Source: Candidatus Sumerlaeaceae bacterium (lineage in GTDB: Bacteria > Sumerlaeota > Sumerlaeia > Sumerlaeales > Sumerlaeaceae). Taken from it: a stretch of 64,000 nucleotides of DNA. Shown piece after piece: positions 18,316-29,907 of this stretch. A program made the position numbers and the translations under genes. A model generated the notes under the pieces. That model was not told where the DNA came from and searched no databases. It was given only the letters and a program-made list of their open reading frames with translations. Within the stretch, counting starts at the first letter, position 1. Every line of letters starts with the position of its first letter. The stretch spans positions 1 to 64,000 of the forward strand of contig JAOAAY010000011.1 of the NCBI GenBank assembly GCA_026418615.1, given 5' to 3'.

Positions 18316-19869
18316 ATGAACAAGGTGCTTCGGCGGACGGCTTTCGTACTCGCGTTTGCATCGCAGGTGCTGGCCAATGGCGCGCCCATGGACGAAGTGA
18401 AGACTTTCCAAAGCACCTACGACGGCACGACGCAGCCTTACCGACTGTTTGTGCCCGAGGCCAGCCCGGCCGCCGCGACAACGCCGCGACCCCTGCTCGT
18501 CGTGCTGCACGGAAAAGGCGTTGATCATCATGCCTGGTTCAACTTCACGCCCGTCAAGGACCATGCGGGCCGCCGGGGTTATGTCGTCGCTGCTCCCCTC
18601 GGCCGCGGCGATTGGTTCTATCGCGGCCCGGGCGAGCAGGATGTGCTCGACACCATCGCGGAGGTGAAACGCCTCATCGCCATTGATCCCGACCGTGTCT
18701 ACCTCGCCGGACACTCCATGGGCGGGTGGGGCACTTGGTGGATCGCCCTGCGAAACCCCGACCTCTTCGCCTCGATTGTCCCCATGGCCGGGTGGGCGCC
18801 GCCCGGCACCCACGGCGACCCGGCAACCGGCCCGGACTTCCTCGGCAACGCTCTTCACCTCGACCCGCTGATCATCCACGACGCCGACGACCCGATTCTG
18901 CCCGTGTCGGAATCGCAGGCCGCCGCCGCCGCACTGGCCCGCGCCGGAATCTCTCACGCGCTGCGCGTCGAGCGCGGCTACGGACACGCCAGCAAAATGA
19001 TCGGCGACAATTTCGATCGCATCTTTGCATGGTTCGAAACGCGACGGCGCGCCGCGCAGCCCGACATCGTCCGCTTCTCCACACGCTCGCCCGCCCGCGG
19101 CCGCGCCTACTGGATTGAGATCATGGAAACTGCGCGCTTCCCGGAGTACGCCACCGTCGAAGCCTCCGTCGCCTCCACCGGCACAGTGAAAATCGTAGCA
19201 CGCCATACGCGCACGCTGCGGCTGCATCTCGATGCCATGCCACACGGAACCCAGACAACCGCCCCTGTCCGTGTGCAACTCGACGGCCAAACCTTTGAAG
19301 CCTCGCCCGGCGACAAGACCCTCTGCCTGCGCACCGAGGCCCCGACCGGCACGGCATGGCGCCGGATCACCGACGACGAGGCCGAAGCGGCACGCCGCGA
19401 CAGTCCGGCCTTCCAAACCGTCAACGACCACCCGATCGCGGGCCTCCCCGACGACGCCACCTCGGAATCCCTCGCCGCGGCCGTCGCGGGCGCCCTGCAA
19501 AAGCGCGGCGAATTCGGCACCCTCGCCCTTCCCGTCGCGCTCTTCAGACGCCCGCCGGGAACGCTGACAAGGGATAAACTGTTGGATGTCTGCCTGATTC
19601 CTGACGACCGACTTGCCGCCGTCAAAATGAATTCTTCCACACTGCTTGCCCTCGACGGATCGGAAATCGTTCCCTACGGCACGATCCGCATTTATGGCAA
19701 CAAGCCGACATCCACGGAAAAAAGAGATAACATGACCGTTTGGATGCCGCAGTTCCTGGCAACCCGGCTTGTTGACCAAAAGCAGGCACAGTCTCTGCCG
19801 ACGGTCGGACTGTCGCCCACTATCACCCGCCTGCTTGCGGCGCCGGATCCCGACCGGCCAGAACCGTAG
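18316..19869 (+). CDS. Secreted alpha/beta-hydrolase esterase (PHB-depolymerase/feruloyl-esterase-like)
   Basis: A 517-aa protein with a signal peptide (MNKVLRRTAFVLAFASQVLANG) and an esterase domain over about residues 30-245. The nucleophile is Ser134 in AGHSMGGWG. Asp191 or 192 (IIHDADDPILPV) and His224 (GYGHASK) complete the triad, and LVVLHGKG is the oxyanion-hole region. The C-terminal half has no recognised domain. Its ester substrate is unknown. The ATG at 18316 follows CTGGAGG at 18302-18308; the longer frame from 18148 overlaps msrA and is not used. Confidence 0.88.
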   Translation: MNKVLRRTAFVLAFASQVLANGAPMDEVKTFQSTYDGTTQPYRLFVPEASPAAATTPRPLLVVLHGKGVDHHAWFNFTPVKDHAGRRGYVVAAPLGRGDWFYRGPGEQDVLDTIAEVKRLIAIDPDRVYLAGHSMGGWGTWWIALRNPDLFASIVPMAGWAPPGTHGDPATGPDFLGNALHLDPLIIHDADDPILPVSESQAAAAALARAGISHALRVERGYGHASKMIGDNFDRIFAWFETRRRAAQPDIVRFSTRSPARGRAYWIEIMETARFPEYATVEASVASTGTVKIVARHTRTLRLHLDAMPHGTQTTAPVRVQLDGQTFEASPGDKTLCLRTEAPTGTAWRRITDDEAEAARRDSPAFQTVNDHPIAGLPDDATSESLAAAVAGALQKRGEFGTLALPVALFRRPPGTLTRDKLLDVCLIPDDRLAAVKMNSSTLLALDGSEIVPYGTIRIYGNKPTSTEKRDNMTVWMPQFLATRLVDQKQAQSLPTVGLSPTITRLLAAPDPDRPEP

Positions 19870-20076
19870 GGGCCACACCCGCTCGCGGGATGGCCGCGCT
19901 CACAGACCGCGGCGGCGTACCCGACGCGCCCCGGTGCCGTGCCAAGCCGTTGGTCTTTGCCCATCCCCAAAACGCCACACGCCTTTTGCGGGCTTACCTC
20001 GCCGTCAACGGTTTAGCCGGCTCTGCAGCCATGTCTGGGCCTGGCGGCAGACAAGCGCCGGACCCGCCCGCCGGTC

Positions 20077-20685
20077 TCAGCCGGATTTCCCCAAGACCCC
20101 GCGCCAAGGCCGAATATCCACGGCAGTCATACCGGCCGCCCGCGCCGCCTCCAGCCCGAGATCCGCGTCCTCGAATGCCACGCACTGCCCCGGCGCCACG
20201 CCCAGCCGGCGGGCAGCCTCCAGAAAAATATCAGGCGCCGGCTTGCCGTGCTCCACATCGTCTGCCGTCACCAGCGCCGCAAACTTGTCCTCCAGCCCAA
20301 GCGCGCGCAGCGTCTTCAGGCAAATGAACCGCGTGCCGCCCGTCGCCACTGCCATCGGCAGCCGGCCATGATAATGGTGAACAAGCGCCACCACCGGCTC
20401 GACCGGCGCGACCTCCGGCAAATAACCGAGAAACAACGCCTCTTTGTCCCGCGCCACCGCCTCCGGATCCAACCCGTAGCCGTGCCGTTCGTTCAGGACC
20501 TCCACAATGCGCGGCGTGGGCATCCCCGCCATTTCATAGAACATCGCCTCGGGAAAATCCCCGCCGTGCTCGCGCAGCACCGCCACCCAAGCCCGGTAAT
20601 GTAGCGGCATCGTGTCAGCAATCGTACCGTCACAGTCAAACACCAGCCCGCGCGTCCCCGCGGGAACCTCGTAAACAATCTCCAT
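20077..20685 (-). CDS. HAD-superfamily phosphatase (beta-phosphoglucomutase-like)
   Basis: A 202-aa HAD hydrolase. Motif I is FDCDGTIADT with nucleophile Asp17 and acid Asp19. A helical cap follows (residues 25-90), then motif II VATGGT, motif III lysine in EHGKPAPDIFL, and motif IV FEDADLGLEAARAAGM. This layout matches the sugar-phosphate phosphatase/beta-PGM subfamily, whose substrates cannot be read from sequence. I chose ATG 20685 over the upstream start at 20742, because the extra 19 residues look non-coding and GGGAA lies just upstream. It is divergent from mqnC. Confidence 0.9.
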   Translation of the reverse strand: MEIVYEVPAGTRGLVFDCDGTIADTMPLHYRAWVAVLREHGGDFPEAMFYEMAGMPTPRIVEVLNERHGYGLDPEAVARDKEALFLGYLPEVAPVEPVVALVHHYHGRLPMAVATGGTRFICLKTLRALGLEDKFAALVTADDVEHGKPAPDIFLEAARRLGVAPGQCVAFEDADLGLEAARAAGMTAVDIRPWRGVLGKSG

Positions 20686-20801
20686 AAGTTCCCACTTCCC
20701 AGCACCTCCCCCGAACAATCCAGCGCAAAGAGTGGCAAGCATCAGCCCTGAATGACCGCCGGGCGGCGCCCGTAAATCCCCCCAGAAAGAACGGAGCCCC
20801 C

Positions 20802-21899
20802 ATGAGCATTCACACCATTCTCGAGCGGGCCGTCCGGGGGGAGCGGCTGAGCGACGACGACGCGCTGGCGCTATTCCAGAGCAACGACCTGACGGCCCTC
20901 GGGGCCGCCGCCCACGAGGTGCGCATGCGCTTGCACCCGGAGCCCAAGGTCACCTATATCCTTGAACGCAATGTGAACTACTCGAACATTTGCGCCGCGG
21001 ACTGCGACTTTTGCGGGTTCTACGCCAAACCGTGGGACAAGCAGCGCGGCTATGTGCTGCCGCGAGAAGTGCTGGATCAGAAAATTGCCGAACTGACCGC
21101 CCTTGGCGGCCGTCAAATCCTTTTGCAGGGCGGCCTGCATCCGACCCTCAAACTCGAGTGGTACGAGGACATGCTCCGCCACATGAAGGAGCGCCACGGC
21201 ATCCACATCCACGGCTTCTCCCCGCCGGAAATCTGGTGGTTCCACCGCATCACCAAAAAGCCCCTCACCGAGGTCATCGCCCGATTGCACGACGCCGGCC
21301 TCGACTCGATCCCCGGCGGCGGCGGCGAAATCCTCGTGGACCGCGTGCGCAAGCAGATCACCCGGAACAAAAGCCTCACAGACGAGTGGCTGGCCGTGAT
21401 GCGCGCGGCCCACGAGGTGGGATTGCGCGGCACTGCCACCATGATGTTCGGCCATGTCGAAACCATTGCTGACCGCGTCGAGCACCTGCGCCGGCTGCGC
21501 GAGTTGCAGGACGAGACGGGCGTCTTCACGGCCTTCATCTGCTGGACCTATCAGAAAAGCCCTGATCTTCCGCTCCAGTGCCCCACCGTCGGCAGCCACG
21601 AATATCTCAAGACCACCGCCATCGCGCGCCTCTATCTGGACAACATCCCCCATTTCCAGTCATCGTGGGTCACGCAGGGCGGCAAAGTGGGGCAGATCTC
21701 CCTCTATTACGGCTGCGACGACATGGGCTCCACCATGATGGAGGAAAATGTCGTCAGCGCCGCAGGCACTGTGTTCTCACTCAACGACCAGGAGATCGAG
21801 CGACTCATCACCGACGCCGGATTCCGGCCGCAGCGCCGCAATTTCTTCTACGATCCGACCGACGAGCCCCGCCGGCCGAGCCTGACCGCCGCCGCGTAG
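20802..21899 (+). CDS. mqnC: Cyclic dehypoxanthine futalosine synthase MqnC
   Basis: A radical-SAM enzyme of the futalosine route to menaquinone, 365 aa. The iron-sulfur cluster motif C64-x3-C68-x2-C71 is in NICAADCDFCGF. Diagnostic MqnC segments include LLQGGLHPTLKLEWYED, GLDSIPGGGGEIL and IPHFQSSWVTQGGKVGQ. It therefore signals menaquinone-based respiration. Other futalosine genes (mqnA, B, D, E) are not in the window. The start at 20802 follows GGAG. The converging flavin-reductase gene ends 13 nt after its stop. Confidence 0.95.
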   Translation: MSIHTILERAVRGERLSDDDALALFQSNDLTALGAAAHEVRMRLHPEPKVTYILERNVNYSNICAADCDFCGFYAKPWDKQRGYVLPREVLDQKIAELTALGGRQILLQGGLHPTLKLEWYEDMLRHMKERHGIHIHGFSPPEIWWFHRITKKPLTEVIARLHDAGLDSIPGGGGEILVDRVRKQITRNKSLTDEWLAVMRAAHEVGLRGTATMMFGHVETIADRVEHLRRLRELQDETGVFTAFICWTYQKSPDLPLQCPTVGSHEYLKTTAIARLYLDNIPHFQSSWVTQGGKVGQISLYYGCDDMGSTMMEENVVSAAGTVFSLNDQEIERLITDAGFRPQRRNFFYDPTDEPRRPSLTAAA

Positions 21900-21912
21900 C
21901 CACTAGGACGCG

Positions 21913-22509
21913 TCAAGCCATCCAGTGCGCAAAGCCCGGCCGGCCGGCCGCGCCCTCCGCGAGATCCCTCAAAAACCGCTCGCGCAGCAACGGCCCATAC
22001 ACCGCCACATCGCGCCCGCAGCGGCGCAGACGATCCAGCACACGCGGGCTCGAAACCTCCCCGTGCTCGTCAAAGTCCTGCGACGACGCCGCCACATTGT
22101 ACGGCAGGCACCAGCCGTGGCAGTACAGCACCGCGTCACGAATGTTGCCGCTGCAACTGACACCCTGCGAGCCGCCCGTCGCCACCACGATACCAAACAA
22201 TTTGCCGGCAATCTCGCGGTAAAGAAAATCAAAGAAATTCTTGGCCGCGCCGCTCATGCAGCCGTGATACTCCGGACTGCCTACGATAAAACCGTCGGCC
22301 TGCGAGGCGAGTTCGCGAACCCGCGCCACACTGGCATCCTCCGAGTAGTCGGCCTCGGCGTCGTACAGGGGCAGCCCCGCCACGCTGAGATCCAATAATT
22401 CCGTGGCCGCACCGCACTCGCGCGCGGCATCCAGCGCGTGGCGCACCAGCACCAGCGTGTGCGACGCACCGCCGCGCATGCTTCCGCTCACTCCAACAAT
22501 CAGGGTCAT
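21913..22509 (-). CDS. NAD(P)H-dependent FMN reductase family protein
   Basis: A 198-aa flavodoxin-like protein of the SsuE/ArsH/chromate-reductase group. The phosphate-binding loop is VGVSGSMRGGASHTLVL at the N-terminus, and GSPEYHGCMSGAAKNFFDFL is the family's central flavin motif. It would transfer electrons from NAD(P)H to flavin or another acceptor such as a quinone. The ATG at 22509 is preceded by GGGAG; a start at 22572 is possible but unsupported. It lies downstream of glnS in the same direction after about 330 nt. Confidence 0.85.
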   Translation of the reverse strand: MTLIVGVSGSMRGGASHTLVLVRHALDAARECGAATELLDLSVAGLPLYDAEADYSEDASVARVRELASQADGFIVGSPEYHGCMSGAAKNFFDFLYREIAGKLFGIVVATGGSQGVSCSGNIRDAVLYCHGWCLPYNVAASSQDFDEHGEVSSPRVLDRLRRCGRDVAVYGPLLRERFLRDLAEGAAGRPGFAHWMA

Positions 22510-22839
22510 GATAACTCCCATCGTGCGCACCGCCACTGGCTCCGCCAAGAGCAAAAACCGTCCCGAACGCATCGCGCACTCGCGCAGCGGCCCGCGCCCC
22601 CGTCACCACGCGGTTGCGCATGCCGGGCCGGCGTCGCCCGGCTCGCGGCGAAGCCGGATTGGGCGACTCGGCTGACATGGAACACAAACAGAATGCTTGT
22701 TGACCATCCGGCCGGTCAACGGAATGCGGGGCTGCCGCCAGACGCTTGCCGGCTGTCGGGCCCGCGCAGCGCTTCACGCCCCGACGGTGATCGCTCTCCG
22801 CGCGCTCCGTTCCCGATCAGGCCGACCGCACGGACTTCG
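22510..22839. other. Intergenic region between glnS and the flavin-reductase gene
   Basis: This 330-bp stretch holds no convincing gene. A 7-bp GC hairpin (GCCGGGC at 22622-22628, GCCCGGC at 22636-22642) lacks a T tract, so it is at best a weak terminator for glnS. Nothing else recognisable was seen. Confidence 0.4.
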
Positions 22840-24588
<1,749 letters not shown>

Positions 24589-25167
24589 GGACACTCCGGT
24601 ACGGTTAAAACCCACGCGCACCACCGCCACGCGCTGGCACGGCCACCAATACAAGGCCCCCAGCCAAGCCCCGCGCAACGGTTTTGTCTCTCAAGACGCT
24701 TTGATTGACCGGCAGGATGGCCGGTTCCCGGTCACGGCGTAAACAAGGATCGGTGAGAGAAAGCCGCCCCGTTACGACCGCGAGCGATTCCAAGCCCCGC
24801 CGACCGGTCCCATGGCCTCCGCAGCGCGCCCAACCGTCGCAACCCGATGCCGGCAAGGCCACACGCAACAGCAACAAGAACACTGAGAATCTTGCGCACT
24901 GACTCGCCATCGCTTCAACATCGCGGCAGCAGAGGGCTCCACTAAAGCGACAGATTCCTGCAGGCTACCTTCCAGTCGAATCGGGCCCGTGCCTCAGAAG
25001 CGCCGCGACACGACGATTCATGCCACAGGAGGTTGCGCAACGGCCGTATCCTTGACTCGCACCCGGCCCTACGCCCTGTCGTTTTTTCTTTGCGGTTCGC
25101 CGGCGCGTGACTGCCTCTGCAAGCGGGTCGCGCGCGGCCCGACATCATCGTTGGCGGGACACAAATC
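24589..25167. other. 579-bp intergenic region upstream of homoserine dehydrogenase and glnS
   Basis: A divergent intergenic region with no protein-coding frame I can support; the short open frames in it have no ribosome site or domain. It must contain the promoters of both glnS and the homoserine dehydrogenase gene. I looked for tRNA arms, tmRNA and RNase P signature segments, and an amino-acid attenuator leader, and saw none. A short T-rich tract (GTTTTTTC at about 25080) is preceded by no clear stem. Confidence 0.4.
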
Positions 25168-26475
25168 ATGAAAACCGTTAACATAGGCCTCATCGGCTTC
25201 GGCAACATCGGCACCGGGGTCGTCCGCGCACTCGCGGCGAATGGCGATTTGGCGGGCGAGCGCACGGGCGCGCAACTGCGCCTCGTCCGCATCGCCGATG
25301 TGGACACCAGACGGCGGCGCGACGCCGACTACGACCCGGCCATCCTCACGGCCGACGCCCATGCCGTCACCGACGACCCCGCAGTGGACATCGTCATCGA
25401 ACTCATCGGCGGCCTCGAGCCGGCCCGCTCGCTGGTCGAGCGCGCACTGCGCGCCGGCAAACATGTTGTCACGGCCAACAAGGCCATGCTGGCCACCTTC
25501 GGCCCCGACTTGCTCGCCACGGCTGCCCGGCACGGCGTCGCGCTGCTCTTTGAGGCCAGCGTCGGCGGCGGAATCCCCATCATCCGCGCCCTCCAGACCG
25601 GCCTCTCCGCCAACCGGATCCGCCGCGTCTTCGGCATCGTGAACGGCACCTGCAACTACATCCTCACCAGCATGGCTGAGCGCGGAAAAACCTTCGACGC
25701 CGTGCTGGCCGAGGCGCAGGCCCACGGCTATGCGGAGCCCGACCCCACCTACGACATCGAAGGTTACGACACGGCTCACAAAACCGCCATCCTGGCCCAA
25801 CTGGCCTTCGGTCAGGACATCCGCTTTGCCGATGTCCATGTCGAGGGCATCACGAAAATCGCCCCCGTGGACATCGAGTATGCCCGCGAACTCGGCTACA
25901 CCATCAAACTGCTTGGCATCGCAAAGCATGATCCCGCGGACGGCCGGGCCGAGGTGCGCGTTCACCCGACCCTCCTGCCCCGCTCGTCGCTGCTGGCCAG
26001 CGTGGGCGGCGTTTTCAACGCCGTCATGGTCGAGGGCGATCTCGTCGGAAAAACCATGTTCTACGGCCGCGGGGCCGGCCAGGACCCCACGGCCAGCGCC
26101 GTGCTCAGCGATGTCATGAGCATTGCCGCCGATCTGGCCCGCGACGCCAAACCCGGCGCGGAAAACCGCCTGCGCGTCGAAGGCGGGCGAAAGGCCCTCA
26201 AACCCATTGCCGAATTGGAAGCGGCCTATTACTTGCGCATTCCCGTCCTTGATCGCGCAGGCGTCATGGCTCGCCTCAGCGGCGCCCTCGGCGCACGCGA
26301 AGTGTCCATTAATTCCATGATCCAGAAAGCCGACCATCCCGCCGGACGCGCCGAGGTCATCATCGTCACCCACACCACCCGCGAGAGCGCCGTCCAGCAG
26401 GCCCTCGCCGAGATTGCCGCCATGGACACCACCGTCGGCGAACCCTTCGTGCTGCGCGTGGAGGACGAACTGTGA
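25168..26475 (+). CDS. hom: Homoserine dehydrogenase with C-terminal ACT domain
   Basis: This enzyme reduces aspartate semialdehyde to homoserine for threonine and methionine synthesis. The protein is 435 aa. The Rossmann nucleotide loop is GLIGFGNIGTGVV at residues 7-19. The catalytic region includes NKAMLA, EASVGGGIPII, GIVNGTCNYIL and EAQAHGYAEPDPTYDIEGYDTAHK. Residues from about 350 form an ACT domain (IPVLDRAGVMARLSGALG), usually the site of feedback control by threonine. No thrB or thrC is adjacent. Confidence 0.96.
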   Translation: MKTVNIGLIGFGNIGTGVVRALAANGDLAGERTGAQLRLVRIADVDTRRRRDADYDPAILTADAHAVTDDPAVDIVIELIGGLEPARSLVERALRAGKHVVTANKAMLATFGPDLLATAARHGVALLFEASVGGGIPIIRALQTGLSANRIRRVFGIVNGTCNYILTSMAERGKTFDAVLAEAQAHGYAEPDPTYDIEGYDTAHKTAILAQLAFGQDIRFADVHVEGITKIAPVDIEYARELGYTIKLLGIAKHDPADGRAEVRVHPTLLPRSSLLASVGGVFNAVMVEGDLVGKTMFYGRGAGQDPTASAVLSDVMSIAADLARDAKPGAENRLRVEGGRKALKPIAELEAAYYLRIPVLDRAGVMARLSGALGAREVSINSMIQKADHPAGRAEVIIVTHTTRESAVQQALAEIAAMDTTVGEPFVLRVEDEL

Positions 26476-26502
26476 GCGCCCGGCGGCGCCGCGCCCCGGC
26501 GC

Positions 26503-27402
26503 TCAGAAATACGCGACCCGGTTGCGCAACGAACCGCGCCAGCGGCCCAGCGTGAAACCCGTCCGCCAGATCGCGTCGTAAAACGCCGAACGGCGCTTGT
26601 AGGCCGTCTGGCAGACCACCGCCCGGAGCAGAATCTCCAGCGGCACGCGCGCCAGATAAATAATATTCTCCCAATCCACAGGCCGCCGAACGCCGAACCG
26701 CTGCCGGTGGCGCGCATACACCCGCGCCGCGCCCTCGCCGTACGCCATGGCTTGCCGGAAAAACTCGCGATAGGTGTCGCGGTGGCCGTGGCGCACCAGC
26801 GCCCGTGGGCAATAGGCGATCGCCCCCCCGCCGTCGAGCGCGCGCCAGCACAGGTCGGCGTCCTCCCCCACTCGCAGCGACTCGTCGAAACCGCCGGCGG
26901 CGAGGATCACCTCGCGCCGGAATGCGGCGTTCGCCGTCGCCACAAACGGCGGGTAGCAATACGAGCCGCGAAACAGTTTTTCCTGGTTCAGGAACCGCCG
27001 CTCCTCGAAGTACACGGCCACACCGCGCCTCATGCTCAGCGCCTCGATGCGCCCGCCCGCCGCGATGACCGCCGGGTCGGAGAACGGCGTCAGCAGATGC
27101 GCCAGCCAGTCCGGCGCCGGAACGCAGTCGCTGTCGGTCAGGGCCACGATCGGCGCCTGCGCCGCTGCAATCCCCGCGTTGCGCGCCGCCGCCGGGCCGC
27201 GACGGGCACAATCCACCAGACGCACCGGATACGACGCCAGCAAATCGCGCGTGCCATCCGTCGAGCCATTGTCCACGGCCACCACTTCCATGGTTACCGC
27301 GTCCGGCAACTGCTGTGCCAGCACCGCGTCGAGACACCTCGCCACCTCGTTACGGCGGTTGTAAAAAGGCACGACAACGCTGACGGCGGGCGGGCGTGTC
27401 AT
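26503..27402 (-). CDS. Family 2 glycosyltransferase
   Basis: A 299-aa GT-A fold transferase. Features are SVVVPFYNRRNEVARCLDAVL at the start, VDNGSTDGT, the metal-binding LTDSDCVPAPDW, and an acceptor segment GGFDESLRVGEDADLCWR. It has no full transmembrane segment. Its start overlaps the stop of the upstream glycosyltransferase by 4 nt (ATGA, 27399-27402). It is about as long as, and clearly similar to, the GT2 gene at 29011-29907, sharing AATANAAFRRE-like and VRHGHRDTYREFF/VRHRHRETVADFY stretches, so the two are paralogues. Confidence 0.92.
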   Translation of the reverse strand: MTRPPAVSVVVPFYNRRNEVARCLDAVLAQQLPDAVTMEVVAVDNGSTDGTRDLLASYPVRLVDCARRGPAAARNAGIAAAQAPIVALTDSDCVPAPDWLAHLLTPFSDPAVIAAGGRIEALSMRRGVAVYFEERRFLNQEKLFRGSYCYPPFVATANAAFRREVILAAGGFDESLRVGEDADLCWRALDGGGAIAYCPRALVRHGHRDTYREFFRQAMAYGEGAARVYARHRQRFGVRRPVDWENIIYLARVPLEILLRAVVCQTAYKRRSAFYDAIWRTGFTLGRWRGSLRNRVAYF

Positions 27403-28997
27403 GAGGTTTTCCTTCTTATTCGGTCCAACAGTGCCAGGCCCGGCTGCAGCAGCACCACGGTCGCCATCACACACAGCGCCACGGGCAGCAGCACAAGCGC
27501 CAGCGCCGCCTGAAACAGCCGCCAGATGCGGTGGCGGGGGCGCGCCTCCGGCGGGCACCAGGTCCAGTGCGATCCGCCGCTGCTGGTATAAAGTTGGTAG
27601 GCCGCGGGCCGCGCGGGCGACGCGGCCTCGTAGGGCCGGTCCTCCCCGGCTCTCCCGGACGGCGCAAGGCCCGCGCGGCGGAGCATCGCCTCGCGCACAT
27701 ATCCCTCCATCTGACCTACCACCGTGTCCCACGAGTAGGCATGAGCCATGGCGAGACCGCGTTGCACGCGGTCCGCCAGCCGCCCGGCCAACGCGTCATC
27801 ACACAACGCGATAAAGCGATCTGCGTCGGGCGCCAGCGCCACCGCCGGACCGAAAAACGCCTCCAGATCGGGCAGGCTGATGCTCACCACGGGACGGCAT
27901 GTTGCGAGGTATTCCAGCGTCTTCGTCGGGTTGATGTGCAGCGTCAATTCGTTGATCTTCCACGGCATCAGGCAGACATCGCAATGCGCCAGAAATGCCG
28001 GCAGGCGCGCGTAGTCCATTTTGCCAAGGAAATGGATGTTCTCGAAGCGGGCCGTCAGGCCGTCGGCGTCGAAATTGCCGCGATCTACCGGCCCAATCAT
28101 CACCACCTGCCAGTCCGGCCGCCGCGCACACACCTCCGCCAGCAGGTCGCCGTCAATGCGCGCATCAATCAGCCCCATGTACACGAGGCGCGGCCGGCCG
28201 ATCTTGCGCAACTCTTTCGGTTCGGCCAGCGACGCACTCACCCCCGGCGCCGCCGCGTGAAAATGGTCAAACTCCACCCCGCACGGAAAGAAATGGCTCG
28301 GCGCTCCCGACGGCGAAACCTTTTTCAGGTACAGCGCATGCGTCCCCGCAAACAGCACATCGGCCCGCTCCAGCAACATCTGTTCGCGCCGGGCGATGTC
28401 GCGAGGCGCCCAATAAAACGCGCTGTACTCGTCCTGAATGTCGTAAACCACCGCCGCCGGCTCAAACACATCGAGCACATAGGCCGTCCCGGGATAATAA
28501 AACCACAGCACCGTGTTGCGCAGGCCGAGTTGCCATTCCAGCCATCGCAGGTGCGTCCCCATGATCCACCGGTTGAGCCGCATCACCCACGAAAATCTCG
28601 ACTCGCCCGGGTACAGCAGCGGCAACCGTACGAAGACCAATTCATGCCGGGCCGCCCAGTCGCGGAAAATCCCCGGCGCCCAGCGCGCAAACACATGGAT
28701 ATAGGCCGGCCCAAATTGCTGCAAATACACGACACGCCGCGTACGGGCCAGCCGAGTCATCGTGTGGTGATTGCGCTGCCAAATGTGACGCCACGGCACA
28801 TGGCTGATGCAAATCACATCAAACTCGCCCGAAGCCGCCTCGCGCACCGGACGGTGACCAACCGCCCACAGCAGCAGCCACATCAACGCCGTCCGCACCG
28901 GCACATATACCATCAGCCACAAAAATAACGCCGCATGCAGCGGCGCCAGAAACACATCGCGCACGCGCTCGGCGGGTGTCTTCAGCGGACGGGTCAT
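27399..28997 (-). CDS. Membrane-associated glycosyltransferase (GT4/GT1-like)
   Basis: A 532-aa protein with a GT-B-type two-domain core. One hydrophobic segment sits near the N-terminus (about residues 20-48) and another at the C-terminus (about 500-525). Core motifs include DVICISHVPWRHIWQRNHH, DVFEPAAVVYDIQDEYSAF, and the C-terminal nucleotide-sugar region INPTKTLEYLATCRPVVSI. The two terminal membrane helices suggest it works at the inner membrane. The ATG at 28997 lies 13 nt after the upstream GT2 stop. It is the third gene of a four-gene operon. Confidence 0.85.
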   Translation of the reverse strand: MTRPLKTPAERVRDVFLAPLHAALFLWLMVYVPVRTALMWLLLWAVGHRPVREAASGEFDVICISHVPWRHIWQRNHHTMTRLARTRRVVYLQQFGPAYIHVFARWAPGIFRDWAARHELVFVRLPLLYPGESRFSWVMRLNRWIMGTHLRWLEWQLGLRNTVLWFYYPGTAYVLDVFEPAAVVYDIQDEYSAFYWAPRDIARREQMLLERADVLFAGTHALYLKKVSPSGAPSHFFPCGVEFDHFHAAAPGVSASLAEPKELRKIGRPRLVYMGLIDARIDGDLLAEVCARRPDWQVVMIGPVDRGNFDADGLTARFENIHFLGKMDYARLPAFLAHCDVCLMPWKINELTLHINPTKTLEYLATCRPVVSISLPDLEAFFGPAVALAPDADRFIALCDDALAGRLADRVQRGLAMAHAYSWDTVVGQMEGYVREAMLRRAGLAPSGRAGEDRPYEAASPARPAAYQLYTSSGGSHWTWCPPEARPRHRIWRLFQAALALVLLPVALCVMATVVLLQPGLALLDRIRRKTS

Positions 28998-29010
28998 CGC
29001 TCGAACCTGC

Positions 29011-29907
29011 TCACAGGTACAACACCCGCCGCTCGATGCAACGCTGCACCGCCGCCAAGGTGAAGCCCGTCCGCCACACCGCCTCGTAAACGCGCTTCCG
29101 CCGCTCCCATGGCGTCGGCCCAAACAACGCAAACCACGCGATGCGCCACGGCAGCGTCGCCAGCGCCCTCACACTGTCCCAGTGAATCACTCCCCGCACC
29201 CCGAACCGCTCGCGGTAGCGCGCAAACACATCCACACACGCCGCCCCATAACCCCGGCTCTGGGCGTAAAAGTCAGCCACTGTCTCCCGATGGCGATGAC
29301 GCACCAGCGCCTCGGGGCAGTAGGCCAGCCGGCCGCCGAGGTCCAGCAGCCGCCATACGGCATCCGCGTCCTCACCCGCCCGCAGAGACTCGTCAAATCC
29401 CCCGATGCGCATCAAAGCCTCGCGCCGGAATGCCGCATTGGCCGTCGCAAAAAATGGCGGCCACAGGTACTCCCCCCGAAAGAAACGCTCCTGATCGAGC
29501 ACCTTGTAACTGGCAGCCCACAGCGCCGGGCCGCACTCGACATGGTAGGCCTCGATGCGGCCGCCCGCCGCCAGCACCTCCGGGTCGGAAAACGGCTCAA
29601 CCAGCCGCCCCAACCAACCCTCCGCTGCCACACAGTCACTGTCTATCATGGCCACAATGTCGCCCACGGCCGCACGCAAACCCGTGTTGCGCGCCGCCGA
29701 AACGCCACGCACCACACAATCCACAACCCGCACCGGCCAGCGCTCGAGCGCCTCGCGGGTACCGTCCGTCGAGCCATTATCCACACACAAAATCTCGACC
29801 GGCGCCCCCACGGCCACGCTCTGGGCCAGCACCGACTTCAGACACTCCTCCACCTCTGCCTTGCGGTTATAAACCGGGATGACCACCGACACCTGCAGAG
29901 CCGTCAT
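29011..29907 (-). CDS. Family 2 glycosyltransferase (paralogue of 26503-27402)
   Basis: A 298-aa GT-A transferase: VSVVIPVYNRKAEVEECLKSVL, VDNGSTDGTREAL, AMIDSDCVAAEGW as the metal site, and GGFDESLRAGEDADAVWRL. The ATG at 29907 has GGAGGG upstream and overlaps the stop of the 66-aa membrane protein by 4 nt (ATGA). With the downstream GT4 and second GT2 it forms a surface-glycan assembly operon. Substrates are unknown. Confidence 0.92.
   Translation of the reverse strand: MTALQVSVVIPVYNRKAEVEECLKSVLAQSVAVGAPVEILCVDNGSTDGTREALERWPVRVVDCVVRGVSAARNTGLRAAVGDIVAMIDSDCVAAEGWLGRLVEPFSDPEVLAAGGRIEAYHVECGPALWAASYKVLDQERFFRGEYLWPPFFATANAAFRREALMRIGGFDESLRAGEDADAVWRLLDLGGRLAYCPEALVRHRHRETVADFYAQSRGYGAACVDVFARYRERFGVRGVIHWDSVRALATLPWRIAWFALFGPTPWERRKRVYEAVWRTGFTLAAVQRCIERRVLYL

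Noticed and set aside
22622-22642. GC-rich hairpin after glnS as terminator
   Set aside because: The stem is short and lacks a T tract on the relevant strand, so it is not reported as a separate terminator.
24589-25167. Possible riboswitch or leader upstream of homoserine dehydrogenase
   Set aside because: No recognisable leader peptide, terminator-antiterminator pair or known riboswitch core could be seen.
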